Positions 45,036 to 55,590 of a DNA stretch of 64,000 nucleotides are shown one piece after another (position 1 is the first letter of the stretch; the number at the start of each line of letters is the position of its first letter). The DNA comes from Agapanthus africanus (Eukaryota; Streptophyta; Magnoliopsida; Asparagales; Amaryllidaceae), in the NCBI GenBank assembly GCA_030015575.1, contig CM057337.1, positions 333,198,583 to 333,262,582 on the forward strand, read 5' to 3'. The position numbers were made by a program, and so were the translations under genes. The notes beneath the pieces are model-generated. The model did no database searches. It was not told the DNA's origin and saw only the letters and a list, made by a program, of their open reading frames with translations.

Positions 45036-46603
45036 GAACATGTTAGTTGTATGTATGCCCTAGAGGCCAGTATTGTACAGATGTTGTATATTATATTGGA
45101 TGCTTGGACATATATAGAGATGACTTTCTTGCTCGAGATAATAGTATGCTATCTGGTTACTCTTTATCTTAACATGTACACTAGTCTCTTTATACTGTCT
45201 TATAGTTACATGTTGGTAAAGCCCTTAGGATATGTACTTGACTACCTGGACTATGATGCAGATCATACTAGTGGGGACATGGTAGTCCATAAGTACATCC
45301 TTCAAGGTCCCTAGTCGTGGGTGTATCGAGACGGGGCATCGATATACCATAGTAGACTAGCGTATACGGTTCTCGACCCATGTGATGGGCGATGGATGAT
45401 CCCATATCCATTGGTGTTTGACATCAGAGATGGTATACGGGTGCTCAGTGGAGACTGGGTACACTGGACGGACTCGCCGAGAACTCCCAGATGGTATTAT
45501 ACCTCACGTCAGATGGCAGTTCTCAGGTGACACTTGTACAGGTTAGTCTGTAGACCCGAGATCGTCATAGAGTCTTGTGTGATTCCCACTGTGCTTTGAT
45601 CTCCACCTTACCACGTCCATGAGGGCGTGCAAAACGGTGGTCTTTGGGCACAGTCCCGAGTCACATGGAGGCAATGAGCGATAGGAGGGGTTTCGTCTCT
45701 CCCGGTATTGGGGGTTGATGTTGCGCTGTGCTCGATTGGCCGTAACAGGGAAGTCCCTGGCCAGGGCTGATCAGAGATTTGCTGGTAAGTGTTACCAGTA
45801 GTTTCTCGACCCGTTATGAGCCTCACATCAGCACGACTTATCGGGTTATTGGGGTCTGACGTATACCACCCCTAGACTTGATATGCGACATATCAGACGA
45901 AGAGACCGGACTGTATGGTAAGTGTTACTGGTCGGATTCGCAGGAGTGTGAGCGGGCTAGCTCGTCGATCTTCTGATCGCTCAATACCCGGGTGGCCGTT
46001 ACGTTTAGCAGACCGCATGCGGCTTGTGGGTGCTTGATATGATCATCATCTGCTACCGGCGTATTGACGAGTCTTTAGAGTCCTACACAGAGGTTTCCTG
46101 GTTCAAGCGAAACGAAATAGGAGCGCATATGAGATATGTGCGGGACCGAGAATAATGCGTGTATGTGATACCGCATTTCATTCTCGCGATAAATGTTTCG
46201 ATTGGTTATATTCGATATGACCTAGTTATCGAATCATTGATTCGATAAATCGATACATTACATACTAGTCGGTTGTATGCGATATAACCGGATCATTGAA
46301 TCAAGTGTTGATTTAATGATTTAATGTATAATTATATATTTGATATATTACTTTGCATTAACTAGTATTGGTTCACTTTAAACGGATTTTTCTCACTTGG
46401 ATTGCACATTGTATATGTGATATGCTTTCGTGCACTTTTTTGTATCATGTTTGATGATACTTGATCATTTAGTTAAGTGTATAGAATTAATCCATGGTTA
46501 ATTTGATAATTAGGGTTTTGCATATTCATTTATTTATTTATTTGTTTATTTATTTATTTGAAATGGATTAAGATAAGAATGGTGGCTTTATTTGTTTTAT
46601 ATT

Positions 46604-46620
46604 GAAGCTTCATGAAGCTT
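46604..46620 (+). promoter_or_regulatory. Perfect heat-shock element in A LTR1
   Basis: gaagcttcatgaagctt at LTR offset 1,563. Confidence 0.6.
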
Positions 46621-46707
46621 TGACTTTGCTAACCATCCTTATCTTCATGCTTAACCCTAACCCATCCAAGTGACCATGGTTAATTCTCTACACTTAACCC
46701 TAGTTTA

Positions 46708-46761
46708 AGTTATGATAAGGATTTGGTTTTCTATTTCTTTTTAATAGAACTTATCATAACT
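46708..46761 (+). promoter_or_regulatory. LTR hairpin with pyrimidine-rich loop (A)
   Basis: Perfect 12-bp arms agttatgataag and cttatcataact. The equivalent arms in B and in the solo LTR differ at several positions but pair perfectly. Confidence 0.65.
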
Positions 46762-47256
46762 AGCTCATCTTCTTCTTCTTCTTCAAGCTTGCTACAACAA
46801 TGGCAACTTGAGATCTAGTGAGATAAATCCAATTCTAAAGTGAACCCACCTCCTATTTCTTCACCCTCTACCTCTTGCCAAGTTGTTTTGGGTGTTTACT
46901 TCACAAGTTTCACAAGTTTGTGAAGTCGGAGCTTGAGTTTGTGCAACCTCGACGTAGATCGTCTTTGACACAAAGCCGACGACCTATTCCGCTTGTTTTC
47001 CCGATGAAGCCGATGATCGAGTCGAGGATTCATGATGGACAGCGAGGACATGACCACGTGGAGCTAAGGAGGTGGATATCCGGATCTACAAAGGTTGTAA
47101 TTTCCGTATCCTAGTAGTTAAGTGTTAACTAAGTTTTCATTTCGCCTAAACATCTAGTTTAAGATCCGTAGTCTAGGGTTTCTCGGCACCAAAAATTTTA
47201 AATTGGCATGTTCGATGCCTTGTGAGACCACTATAGGGTGCCTAGGAACCTTTCAC

Positions 47257-47268
47257 TGGTATCAGAGC
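47257..47268 (+). other. Primer-binding site, A unit 1
   Basis: tggtatcagagc, one base after LTR1; initiator-Met tRNA primer site. Confidence 0.94.
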
Positions 47269-47845
47269 CTAGCTAGAGACTTAGGCGAAGTCTAGACGCA
47301 ATTCGAAGCCCGAACGAACCCGAAACTCTAAACCTTATGAGCTCTCTGGACTTTTTCCGAAAATGGGGTTTTTTCCATATTAAAAATATTCAGAGAAATC
47401 GGCAGGAGAATGTAAGATTTACTGTGAAGTTCGATAGCACAATTCAATTGAACGGCCGCGGTTCCGCGGCACGAGCATGGCTCGTGCGGCGGTTCCGCGG
47501 TCGTACGGATCCACTGTTCAAAACTTTTCACACAGTAATTCTTACCTTGCAGTGCTGGAATTTCTGGGAATTTTTAATTATTATTCAAGTGTTGAATAAT
47601 CTGGGATTGTTTTAGAGCTTCGGTGATTCGATCGGGGTATCAAATTTCGTCTTTAGTGTTTTTCCAGATAACTGTAGAATATGTTAAAGAGTTCGACCGG
47701 ATATAAATACCCAAGTTTTCCCCTGCCGGAATAATTCCAAGTGTTGGATTTTTCTGTGGTTAAAAGACGTTCTGAGTAGTGCAAGTAACGCGATGGTCCC
47801 TCTAGAAGACAACAAACCTTAACTCGATTATGTGACCGTCTTGAA

Positions 47846-47875
47846 CTGCCCTTTGAACCTTCGGGTTTGGGGCAG
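47846..47875 (+). other. UUCG-tetraloop hairpin in leader, A unit 1
   Basis: Stem ctgccc/gggcag, inner stem aacc/ggtt, loop ttcg closed by c-g, the very stable c(UUCG)g tetraloop in RNA. Also in A unit 2 (56180-56209) and B (30722-30751, where one pair becomes G-U). Confidence 0.6.
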
Positions 47876-49072
47876 TACGGCGTGCCACATGTGAGGCGTT
47901 GGCTTGACCCTTCTACGGCTGGACCGTTGGTACTGAGGTATGAAGTGAATGTCTTTGAACCTATTTCATGTGTTGATCGGTGTCGGGAAAACTTGGGTGT
48001 TCGAATGTTCGATCGGAAAGTTTGATATATTCTATTTATCCGAAATTGGATACAATAATTGGAATTCACAAACAGTTATGAGATAACTGGATGATTGTTA
48101 TAAATCTAGCAGTTTAGTCCCGTACGATATTGAAAAGAGTTTTCGATAATGAGACTAAAATGCGGGGTTTGTAACTGTTAGGCATGTGATGTCTAAAGAA
48201 GTTGCGGATTCCAATTGTTGTAGTTTTACACTTTCTTTTCTGTGACCGTAAGTGTAGTATGTTCATATCGCCGGTTTCGTTGCTATACGTCAACGACAAT
48301 TGGGGTATGCATACTTACTTACGTTGATGACATGTGATGTTATGTGTTGCTGGATATGTTATATTGGATCGTCGTATTCGAATAGCCGGGGGTTTTTATG
48401 TGAGATGAGTGTTTTTCATTTTCATTCATGTAAAAACTTGTATGTAATATTCTTTTATTTGGGGCACTTCCAGGTAGCGGAAGTTGTCACCCTTTGTATA
48501 TTATTTACTTTTCCGCATTAGGATAGACCCAAGGAGGGGAGCACAAGTAACCGGGTTCTGGGGTCCAGTGGGAGACCAACTCGAGGAGTCGAGTCCGGGT
48601 CTCCTAACCCTAGAATTGGCAGGGTTGCTTGCCGCTCTCGTAGGGGTCTAGGGGTGTGGGATTGGCTATTCATCACGACCGTGGAATCCGTGTTTTATAC
48701 TGGCTCGTATTGAAAACACGGACGTCCTAATATATCCAATATTTCATATGTTTATTCTGCTGCGATATCTGTGTTCTTTTTCTGTGATGGATATTGTATA
48801 TAGTACATATGATATATTATATAGACGTTACTTATGTTTTACACCCGCGCTAGCCCTGCCCTGCTCTGTCGTTAGTTACCTAACCTAACGGTGCACGAGG
48901 GGACATCGAGGCGAATGCGGATGGCATAAGTGTACGTCATATCTATCTGTGATGTTTAGGTATTTAAATGATGGGACTTCCTTAATGTGATTAATGAAAG
49001 GAAAGAAACCTAAGATGTTGTAGATTCAGATTTTAAATAAAACAGGTAGCTACAGTTCTTGCTTTGCATAGC

Positions 49073-49292
49073 GGTATATATGATATACCCCGCACCTCAT
49101 TCGACGAGGAAAGGACCGAGATCCCTTCACCGGGAGTGACTCCTTTAGCAATAACTGGCAGATGCTACACACTCGGTTTGCTTTTGACTGCTTTTGGGTT
49201 TTTTTTGCTTTGCACAGCGATATATATGATATATCCCGCACCTCATTCGACGAGGAAAGGACCGAGATCCCTTCACCGGGAGTGACTCCTTT
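49073..49292 (+). other. Duplicated hairpin module in leader, A unit 1
   Basis: Two copies, 146 bp apart. Hairpin 1 is ggtatat-atg-atatacc in copy 1 (49073-49089) and gatatat-atg-atatatc in copy 2 (49219-49235), so a G-C pair has become an A-U pair. Hairpin 2 has outer stem aaagga/tccttt around ccgagatcccttcacc (49110-49146 and 49256-49292). C carries aaagag/ctcttt and caaggg/cccttg at the same place. The unit-2 copy is at 57407-57626. Confidence 0.7.
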
Positions 49293-49437
49293 AGCAAAAT
49301 CAGAAAAGCCTCAAAATCACTCCATTTCAAAATTTCATTTGATTCTACAACGATATCAAGTTCATTACGCAATAGGTTTTCAGAAAAACCTGTCGTAGCC
49401 CTCCGTCATTTCAGATAAGTACTAGTTAGTATTCGTG

Positions 49438-49640
49438 CTACGTTTGTTGACTATGTTAAGGCGTAGTGTGCGGTAGCTAATTAGTGCTTATCTGTATAAG
49501 CATATGATGCGATTGGATTAGGGTAGTCGTGCGACTTTGTTGACTATGTTAAGGGTCGTGCGGGTGGGTTTAATTCAATCGGGAAATGACGGGTTGAACT
49601 TGACTAGCACTTATGATTTGTTGACTATGTTAAGGTCATA
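49438..49640 (+). other. Three-hairpin block in leader, A unit 1
   Basis: Three two-part stem-loops built around ttgttgactatgttaagg. Outer stems: ctacg/cgtag (49438-49442, 49462-49466), cgtgcgac/gtcgtgcg with two G-U pairs (49528-49535, 49555-49562), tatga/tcata (49612-49616, 49636-49640). Each inner stem is ttgac/gttaa with loop tat. Unit 2 has the same at 57772-57974. B and C have equivalents whose stems differ but pair. Confidence 0.72.
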
Positions 49641-50058
49641 TAGCTGCTAGGGGCAAAAGATTATCGGGAATTTCAAGTGTTGAAATTTGCAATGAGATTG
49701 CATACCTTCTATGAGATAGTTGGATCCCGATACCCACTGCGAGTAAGAGTTACTCCTGGGAGAGTTTTACACATTACAATTAGCCGATCAAGTAGGTGTC
49801 TAGAAAGGTGTTAACGAGGTTACGCCTCTGGGAAAACGAGGTTTACAGTAATTAGGTTCGTGCGAAAGCACGGGGGACCTCCCTCAAAGTACCGACACTG
49901 GCCTGGCTGAAAGATTGGCGAACTTGTAGTGTGTAATTAATCCCGGCTAGTCTTTCCTTTTAGGGTTTGGAGGAAGATTTGATAAAAAGCAGTGGGAGCC
50001 ATCCTGATTAGATAAGATAATAACCAATCTGATCTTGCACGAGCATACGCTAAAGTGT

Positions 50059-50078
50059 TTTCTTCTCTCTCTCTCCAG
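50059..50078 (+). other. 3' splice-site-like tract before pol, A unit 1
   Basis: A pyrimidine run (tcttctctctctctc) ends in cag at 50078, 36 bases before the first in-frame ATG. The position is kept in B (33274) and as a pyrimidine run ending ggcag in C. Whether it is spliced is unknown. Just after it, atgccttaa forms a two-codon upstream ORF in A but not in B. Confidence 0.4.
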
Positions 50079-50114
50079 GTAGCGACCATTTCATGCCTTA
50101 ATAAAGATAATAAT

Positions 50115-53100
50115 ATGGATGTATTGACCGAACCCGCATATTATACTGTGCTGGGGAACGTTGGTTCCGTTCTTACCTATAAGAGTTATAGGACTGAACA
50201 GGATATAGGGGAATACCAGGATTCCCATGCCACCCGAATGAAGAAAGTACATGTTGATGCATTTTCTTCGGGTGTGTTCGTTACCGAGAACTGTTTCTCT
50301 ATTTGCTCTACGTCCTGGGTATTGGATACCGGGTCAGGATCCCATATATGTAATCAGTTACATGGGCTTAGGAAAGGTAGAGAACTTGGAGAAGGTGATA
50401 AAGACATTAAAGTTGAAAATGGTGCAATTGTTGCAGCTAAGACTGTCGGGGAATATCACCTTGTATTACCAACTGGTAATACATTGGTTCTGAACGAATG
50501 CTATTACATGCCGAACCTGATATGCAACATTATATCAGTTTCTTTATTAAGTAAAGAGGGATATAATTTTGTATTACAGGACAATGTTATGAACATTTTC
50601 CGTAACCAAAAGTTGGTTGGATCAGGCACGTTATGCAATGGCATTTATGTTCTAAATCAATCAACAGTTCTGAACATAACAAACACACACAAGAGGAAGA
50701 GTTCTGAACTCAACGAATCCTTCTTGTGGCATTGTAGACTGGGTCACATCAATGTGACACGACTGGCTAAGTTGCATAAAGATGGATATTTGAAACCTTT
50801 CGAATTTTCATCTTATGACACTTGCCAGTCATGTCTCAAAGGAAAGATGACCAAAACTCCGTTTACGGGACACGGAGAAAGAGTTACCGAACTCTTGGGA
50901 CTGATACATAGTGATGTATATGGTCCCATGTCTACACATGCCAGGGATGGTTCTTCGTACTTCATTACATTCACTGACGATCTCTCTAGATTCGGATATG
51001 TGTTCCTAATGAAACACAAATCAGAAGCTTTTGAGAAATTTAGAGAATATAAACAAGAAGTCGAGAACCAAACCGGAAAAAGTATTAAAATCCTTCGATC
51101 TGATCGAGGAGGTGAATACTTGAGCAATGAATTCCTTGACTTCCTAAAAGAGAATGGGATTCTCTCTCAGCTGACTCCTCCATATACACCACAGCACAAC
51201 GGTGTATCTGAACGGAGGAACCGCACCCTATTAGATATGGTGCGCTCTATGATGAGCACAGCTGAGTTACCTATTTCCTTCTGGGGATATGCGCTGGAGA
51301 CAGCAGCATACCTATTGAATCAAGTTCCATCTAAATCTGTACCTACCACACCATATGAGATATGGAGTGGGAAGAGACCATATTTTAAACGAGTTAAAAT
51401 ATGGGGTTGTCCGGCCTATGTCAAAAGACAAAATCCAGACAAACTCGAGGCACGGTCAGTTCTTTGCAAGTTTGTGGGATATCCTAAGAATTCCCAAGGA
51501 TATTTTTTCTACCATGCTAAAGAACAAAAAGTGTTTGTTTCTCAATATGCCACCTTTTTAGAAAAGGAATTTCTTGAAAAAGAAATTAGTGGCAAAGTGG
51601 TAGAGCTGGAAGAGGTTCCAGATACACAAACAGTAACTGAAGATTTAGTGGAACCAGAAGATTCAGTAGCTCCCAATGAACCTCAGCCTCTCCGCCGATC
51701 TAGTAGGGTTCCTCGCCAACCTGAGAGATACTACGGTTTTCTCATGGACGGTGGGAGCGAGGATTGCATCATGGAGGATGATGACCCAACTAGCTTCGAG
51801 CAGGCCATCACGAGTAGGGACTCAGTGAAATGGCTGGATGCTATGCGGTCCGAGATGGAATCCATGTACACCAACAAAGTATGGACTTTGGAAGTTGCTC
51901 CTGAAGGGGTAAAACCCATTGGGAGCAAGTGGATCTTTAAGAAGAAACTTGGTGTAGATGGGAAAGTGGAGACTTTCAAAGCTAGACTTGTAGCAAAGGG
52001 TTTTCTTCAAAGACCAGGTGTGGACTATGACGAGACCTTTTCTCCAGTGGCTATGCTTAAATCCATCCGAATCATGCTTGCCATTGCTGCCTTTCATGAC
52101 TACGAAATCTGGCAAATGGATGTTAAGACCGCTTTTCTAAATGGTGATTTAGAAGAGTGCGTGTACATGACTCAGCCAGAGGGCTTCGTAGACAGTGAGA
52201 GCAGCGGGAAGGTGTGCAAGCTGCTTAAATCCATTTATGGATTAAAGCAAGCATCATGGAGTTGGAACATCTGCTTTGACGTCGTTATCAAAGAGTTTGA
52301 TTTCGTCAAAAATCCAGATGAACCTTGTATCTACAAGAAGGTGGCAGAGAGTAAGGTTGTCTTCCTCGTATTGTACGTGGACGACATACTCTTGATAGGA
52401 AATGATATTCCTATGCTGCAATCGGTCAAGCTCTTCTTATCACAAAGATTCTCAATGAAAGATCTTGGTGATGCCTCCTGCATATTGGGAATCAGGATCT
52501 ATAGAGATAGATCCAAAAGGATTTTGGGATTGTCCCAATCCAGGTACATTGACACCATACTAAAGAGGTTTAGTATGGAAGAGTCCAAGCGTGGGAATTT
52601 GCCCACGATCTCTGGAGTCACTCTCTCCAAAGAGATGTCTCCTAAGACTGATTTGGAGAGAGCTCGCATGCAAGGGATACCCTATGCTTCGGCAGTAGGC
52701 TCTGTCATGTATGCGATGCTATGTACCAGACCCGATGTAGCATACTCACTAAGTATAGTGAGCAGGTATCAAGCTGATCCTGGAGAGAGTCACTGGACAG
52801 CTGTGAAGAGCATTCTCAAGTACTTGCGAAGGACTAGAGATATATTCTTGGTGTATGGTAACGGAGAACTCCAAGTGGAGTCCTTTACCGATTCCAGCTT
52901 CCAGAGTGATAAGGACGACTCTAAGTCGCAGTCGGGCTTTGTCTTTACCCTTTACGGAGGGGCGGTTAGCTGGAAGAGTTCCAAGCAGGAAACCGTGGCA
53001 GACTCGACGATGGAGGCTGAATACATCGCTGCCAACGATGCTGCCAAAGAGGCTGTCTGGATCAAGAAGTTCATTACTGAACTTGGAGTGGTTCCATCCA

Positions 53101-53360
53101 TTGAGCATCCAATACCTTTGTATTGCGATAACAATGGAGCGGTGGCTTTGGCCAAGGAACCCAGGTCCCATCAGCGGTCCAGACATATTCTGAGGCGGTA
53201 TCACCTGATCCGGGAGATAGTTGATCGCCGGGAGATCGAGGTCAGGAGAGTTGACACGAAGAACAACACGGCGGATCCACTCACGAAGGCCATTCCCCAG
53301 ATACAGTTTGAGAGACTCTTCGGGATGCTCGGTATGCGATACTACAACAGCTGGCCCTAG
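50115..53360 (+). CDS. pol: Copia pol polyprotein, A unit 1 (intact)
   Basis: 1,081 residues from the first ATG at 50115; the frame is open from 50055 but that codon is GTG. Domains in order: aspartic protease LDTGSGSH (Asp about residue 71); HHCC zinc-binding region WHCRLGH ... CQSCLKGK (about 205-245); integrase with HSDVYGPM, LRSDRGGEY and NGVSERRNR, giving D and E separated by exactly 35 residues; reverse transcriptase with WQMDVKTAFLNGDL and YVDDILL (about residue 754); RNase H with FTDSSFQSD, SKQETVADSTMEAEY and YCDNNGA near the C terminus (ends YYNSWP). It would cut the polyprotein, copy the RNA and insert the cDNA. Gag and zinc knuckle are missing, which is unusual since copia normally has one gag-pol frame of about 1,300-1,500 residues. 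It appears catalytically complete. Confidence 0.95.
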   Translation: MDVLTEPAYYTVLGNVGSVLTYKSYRTEQDIGEYQDSHATRMKKVHVDAFSSGVFVTENCFSICSTSWVLDTGSGSHICNQLHGLRKGRELGEGDKDIKVENGAIVAAKTVGEYHLVLPTGNTLVLNECYYMPNLICNIISVSLLSKEGYNFVLQDNVMNIFRNQKLVGSGTLCNGIYVLNQSTVLNITNTHKRKSSELNESFLWHCRLGHINVTRLAKLHKDGYLKPFEFSSYDTCQSCLKGKMTKTPFTGHGERVTELLGLIHSDVYGPMSTHARDGSSYFITFTDDLSRFGYVFLMKHKSEAFEKFREYKQEVENQTGKSIKILRSDRGGEYLSNEFLDFLKENGILSQLTPPYTPQHNGVSERRNRTLLDMVRSMMSTAELPISFWGYALETAAYLLNQVPSKSVPTTPYEIWSGKRPYFKRVKIWGCPAYVKRQNPDKLEARSVLCKFVGYPKNSQGYFFYHAKEQKVFVSQYATFLEKEFLEKEISGKVVELEEVPDTQTVTEDLVEPEDSVAPNEPQPLRRSSRVPRQPERYYGFLMDGGSEDCIMEDDDPTSFEQAITSRDSVKWLDAMRSEMESMYTNKVWTLEVAPEGVKPIGSKWIFKKKLGVDGKVETFKARLVAKGFLQRPGVDYDETFSPVAMLKSIRIMLAIAAFHDYEIWQMDVKTAFLNGDLEECVYMTQPEGFVDSESSGKVCKLLKSIYGLKQASWSWNICFDVVIKEFDFVKNPDEPCIYKKVAESKVVFLVLYVDDILLIGNDIPMLQSVKLFLSQRFSMKDLGDASCILGIRIYRDRSKRILGLSQSRYIDTILKRFSMEESKRGNLPTISGVTLSKEMSPKTDLERARMQGIPYASAVGSVMYAMLCTRPDVAYSLSIVSRYQADPGESHWTAVKSILKYLRRTRDIFLVYGNGELQVESFTDSSFQSDKDDSKSQSGFVFTLYGGAVSWKSSKQETVADSTMEAEYIAANDAAKEAVWIKKFITELGVVPSIEHPIPLYCDNNGAVALAKEPRSHQRSRHILRRYHLIREIVDRREIEVRRVDTKNNTADPLTKAIPQIQFERLFGMLGMRYYNSWP

Positions 53361-53374
53361 TGCAAGTGGGAGAT
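53361..53374 (+). other. Polypurine tract, A unit 1
   Basis: tgcaagtgggagat, between the pol stop codon and LTR2; primes plus-strand DNA. Confidence 0.88.
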
Positions 53375-55589
53375 TGTTAGTTGTATGTATGCCCTAGATG
53401 CCAGTATTGTACAGATGTTGTATATTATATTGGATGCTTGGACATATATAGAGATGACTTTCTTGCTCGAGATGATAGTATGCTATCTGGTTACTCTTTA
53501 TCTTAACATGTACACTAGTCTCTTTATACTGTCTTATAGTTACATGTTGGTAAAGCCCTTAGGATATGTACTTGACTACCTGGACTATGATGCAGATCAT
53601 ACTAGTGGGGACATGGTAGTCCATAAGTACATCCTTCAAGGTCCCTAGTCGTGGGTGTATCGAGACGGGGCATCGATATACCATAGTAGACTAGCGTATA
53701 CGGTTCTCGACCCATGTGATGGGCGATGGATGATCCCATATCCATTGGTGTTTGACATCAGAGATGGTATACGGGTGCTCAGTGGAGACTGGGTACACTG
53801 GACGGACTCGCCGAGAACTCCCAGATGGTATTATACCTCACGTCAGATGGCAGTTCTCAGGTAACACTTGTACAGGTTAGTCTGTAGACCCGAGATCGTC
53901 ATAGAGTCTTGTGTGATTCCCACTGTGCTTTGATCTCCACCTTACCACGTCTATGAGGGCGTGCAAAACGGTGGTCTTTGGGCACAGTCCCGAGTCACAT
54001 GGAGGCAATGAGCGATAGGAGGGGTTTCGTCTCTCCCGGTATTGGGGGTTGATGTTGCGCTGTGCTCGATTGGCCGTAACAGGGAAGTCCCTGGCCAGGG
54101 CTGATCAGAGATTTGCTGATAAGTGTTACCAGTAGTTTCTCGACCCGTTATGAGCCTCACATCAGCACGACTTATCGGGTTATTGGGGTCTGACGTATAC
54201 CACCCCTAGACTTGATATGCGACATATCAGACGAAGAGACCGGACTGTATGGTAAGTGTTACTGGTCGGATTCGCAGGAGTGTGAGCGGGCTAGCTCGTC
54301 GATCTTCTGATCGCTCAATACCCGGGTGGCCGTTACGTTTAGCAGACCGCTTGCGGCTTGTGGGTGCTTGATATGATCATCATCTGCTACCGGCGTATTG
54401 ACGAGTCTTTAGAGTCCTACACAGAGGTTTCCTGGTTCAAGCGAAACGAAATAGGAGCGCATATGAGATATGTGCGGGACCGAGAATAATGCGTGTATGT
54501 GATACCGCATTTCATTCTCGCGATAAATGTTTCGATTGGTTATATTCGATATGACCTAGTTATCGAATCATTGATTCGATAAATCGATACATTACATACT
54601 AGTCGGTTGTATGCGATATAACCGGATCATTGAATCAAGTGTTGATTTAATGATTTAATGTATAATTATATATTTGATATATTACTTTGCATTAACTAGT
54701 ATTGGTTCATTTTAAACGGATTTTTCTCACTTGGATTGCACATTGTATATGTGATATGCTTTCGTGCACTTTTTTGTATCATGTTTGATGATACTTGATC
54801 ATTTAGTTAAGTGTATAGAATTAATCCATGGTTAATTTGATAATTAGGGTTTTGCATATTCATTTATTTATTTATTTGTTTATTTATTTATTTGAAATGG
54901 ATTAAGATAAGAATGGTGGCTTTATTTGTTTTATATTGAAGCTTCATGAAGCTTTGACTTTGCTAACCATCCTTATCTTCATGCTTAACCCTAACCCATC
55001 CAAGTGACCATGGTTAATTCTCTACACTTAACCCTAGTTTAAGTTATGATAAGGATTTGGTTTTCTATTTCTTTTTAATAGAACTTATCATAACTAGCTC
55101 ATCTTCTTCTTCTTCTTCAAGCTTGCTACAACAATGGCAACTTGAGATCTAGTGAGATAAATCCAATTCTAAAGTGAACCCACCTCCTATTTCTTCACCC
55201 TCTACCTCTTGCCAAGTTGTTTTGGGTGTTTACTTCACAAGTTTCACAAGTTTGTGAAGTCGGAGCTTGAGTTTGTGCAACCTCGACGTAGATCGTCTTT
55301 GACACAAAGCCGACGACCTATTCCGCTTGTTTTCCCGATGAAGCCGATGATCGAGTCGAGGATTCATGATGGACAGCGAGGACATGACCACGTGGAGCTA
55401 AGGAGGTGGATATCCGGATCTACAAAGGTTGTAATTTCCGTATCCTAGTAGTTAAGTGTTAACTAAGTTTTCATTTCGCCTAAACATCTAGTTTAAGATC
55501 CGTAGTCTAGGGTTTCTCGGCACCAAAAATTTTAAATTGGCATGTTCGATGCCTTGTGAGACCACTATAGGGTGCCTAGGAACCTTTCA
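53375..55589 (+). repeat. LTR2 (middle) of copia A
   Basis: 2,215 bp. It shares with LTR3, against LTR1, the states at gagatgatag, caggtaaca, cgtctatg, gctgataag and gaccgcttg (offsets about 100-980), and differs from LTR3 by about two private sites (gagatgcc near the start and ggttcatttt). No target duplication flanks it. Confidence 0.95.
54938..54954 (+). promoter_or_regulatory. Perfect heat-shock element in A LTR2
   Basis: gaagcttcatgaagctt, as in LTR1. Confidence 0.6.
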
Positions 55590-55590
55590 C

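Larger units (their letters stand above)
45041..47255 (+). repeat. LTR1 of copia A
   Basis: tgttagttgtatg to ggaacctttca. It contains a TATA-like ataattatatattt near 46329, a ttta microsatellite near 46525-46560, a heat-shock element at 46604 and an inverted repeat agttatgataag/cttatcataact (46708-46719 and 46750-46761) around a pyrimidine-rich loop. The 87-codon and 79-codon frames within it are conserved only because LTRs are copies. Confidence 0.95.
47269..50114 (+). other. Structured leader of A unit 1, no gag
   Basis: About 2.85 kb between PBS and the first ATG of pol. No frame over 92 codons is open on the plus strand and no CCHC zinc knuckle is seen, so gag is absent from its usual place. 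A GC-rich hairpin lies at 47455-47505 (ccgcggcacgagc-atg-gctcgtgcggcgg core). Other hairpins are listed separately. A small cagttat/ataactg hairpin lies near 48074-48090; B has tagttat/ataacta there. The 138-codon minus-strand frame at 47653-48069 is a chance frame. Confidence 0.75.

Noticed and set aside
45051..45530. Conserved 87- and 69-codon frames in the copia LTRs
   Set aside because: They recur at every LTR because LTRs are copies. In B and the solo LTR the equivalent frames are altered or shortened, with no sign of protein-level conservation.
47653..48069. 138-codon minus-strand frame in A leader as an antisense gene
   Set aside because: It is identical in both A units only because they are recent copies. 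The corresponding stretch of B does not keep the frame and no domain is visible.
50055..50114. Upstream 20-codon extension of pol
   Set aside because: The first codon is GTG and the stretch is the pyrimidine tract; the first ATG in frame is at 50115.
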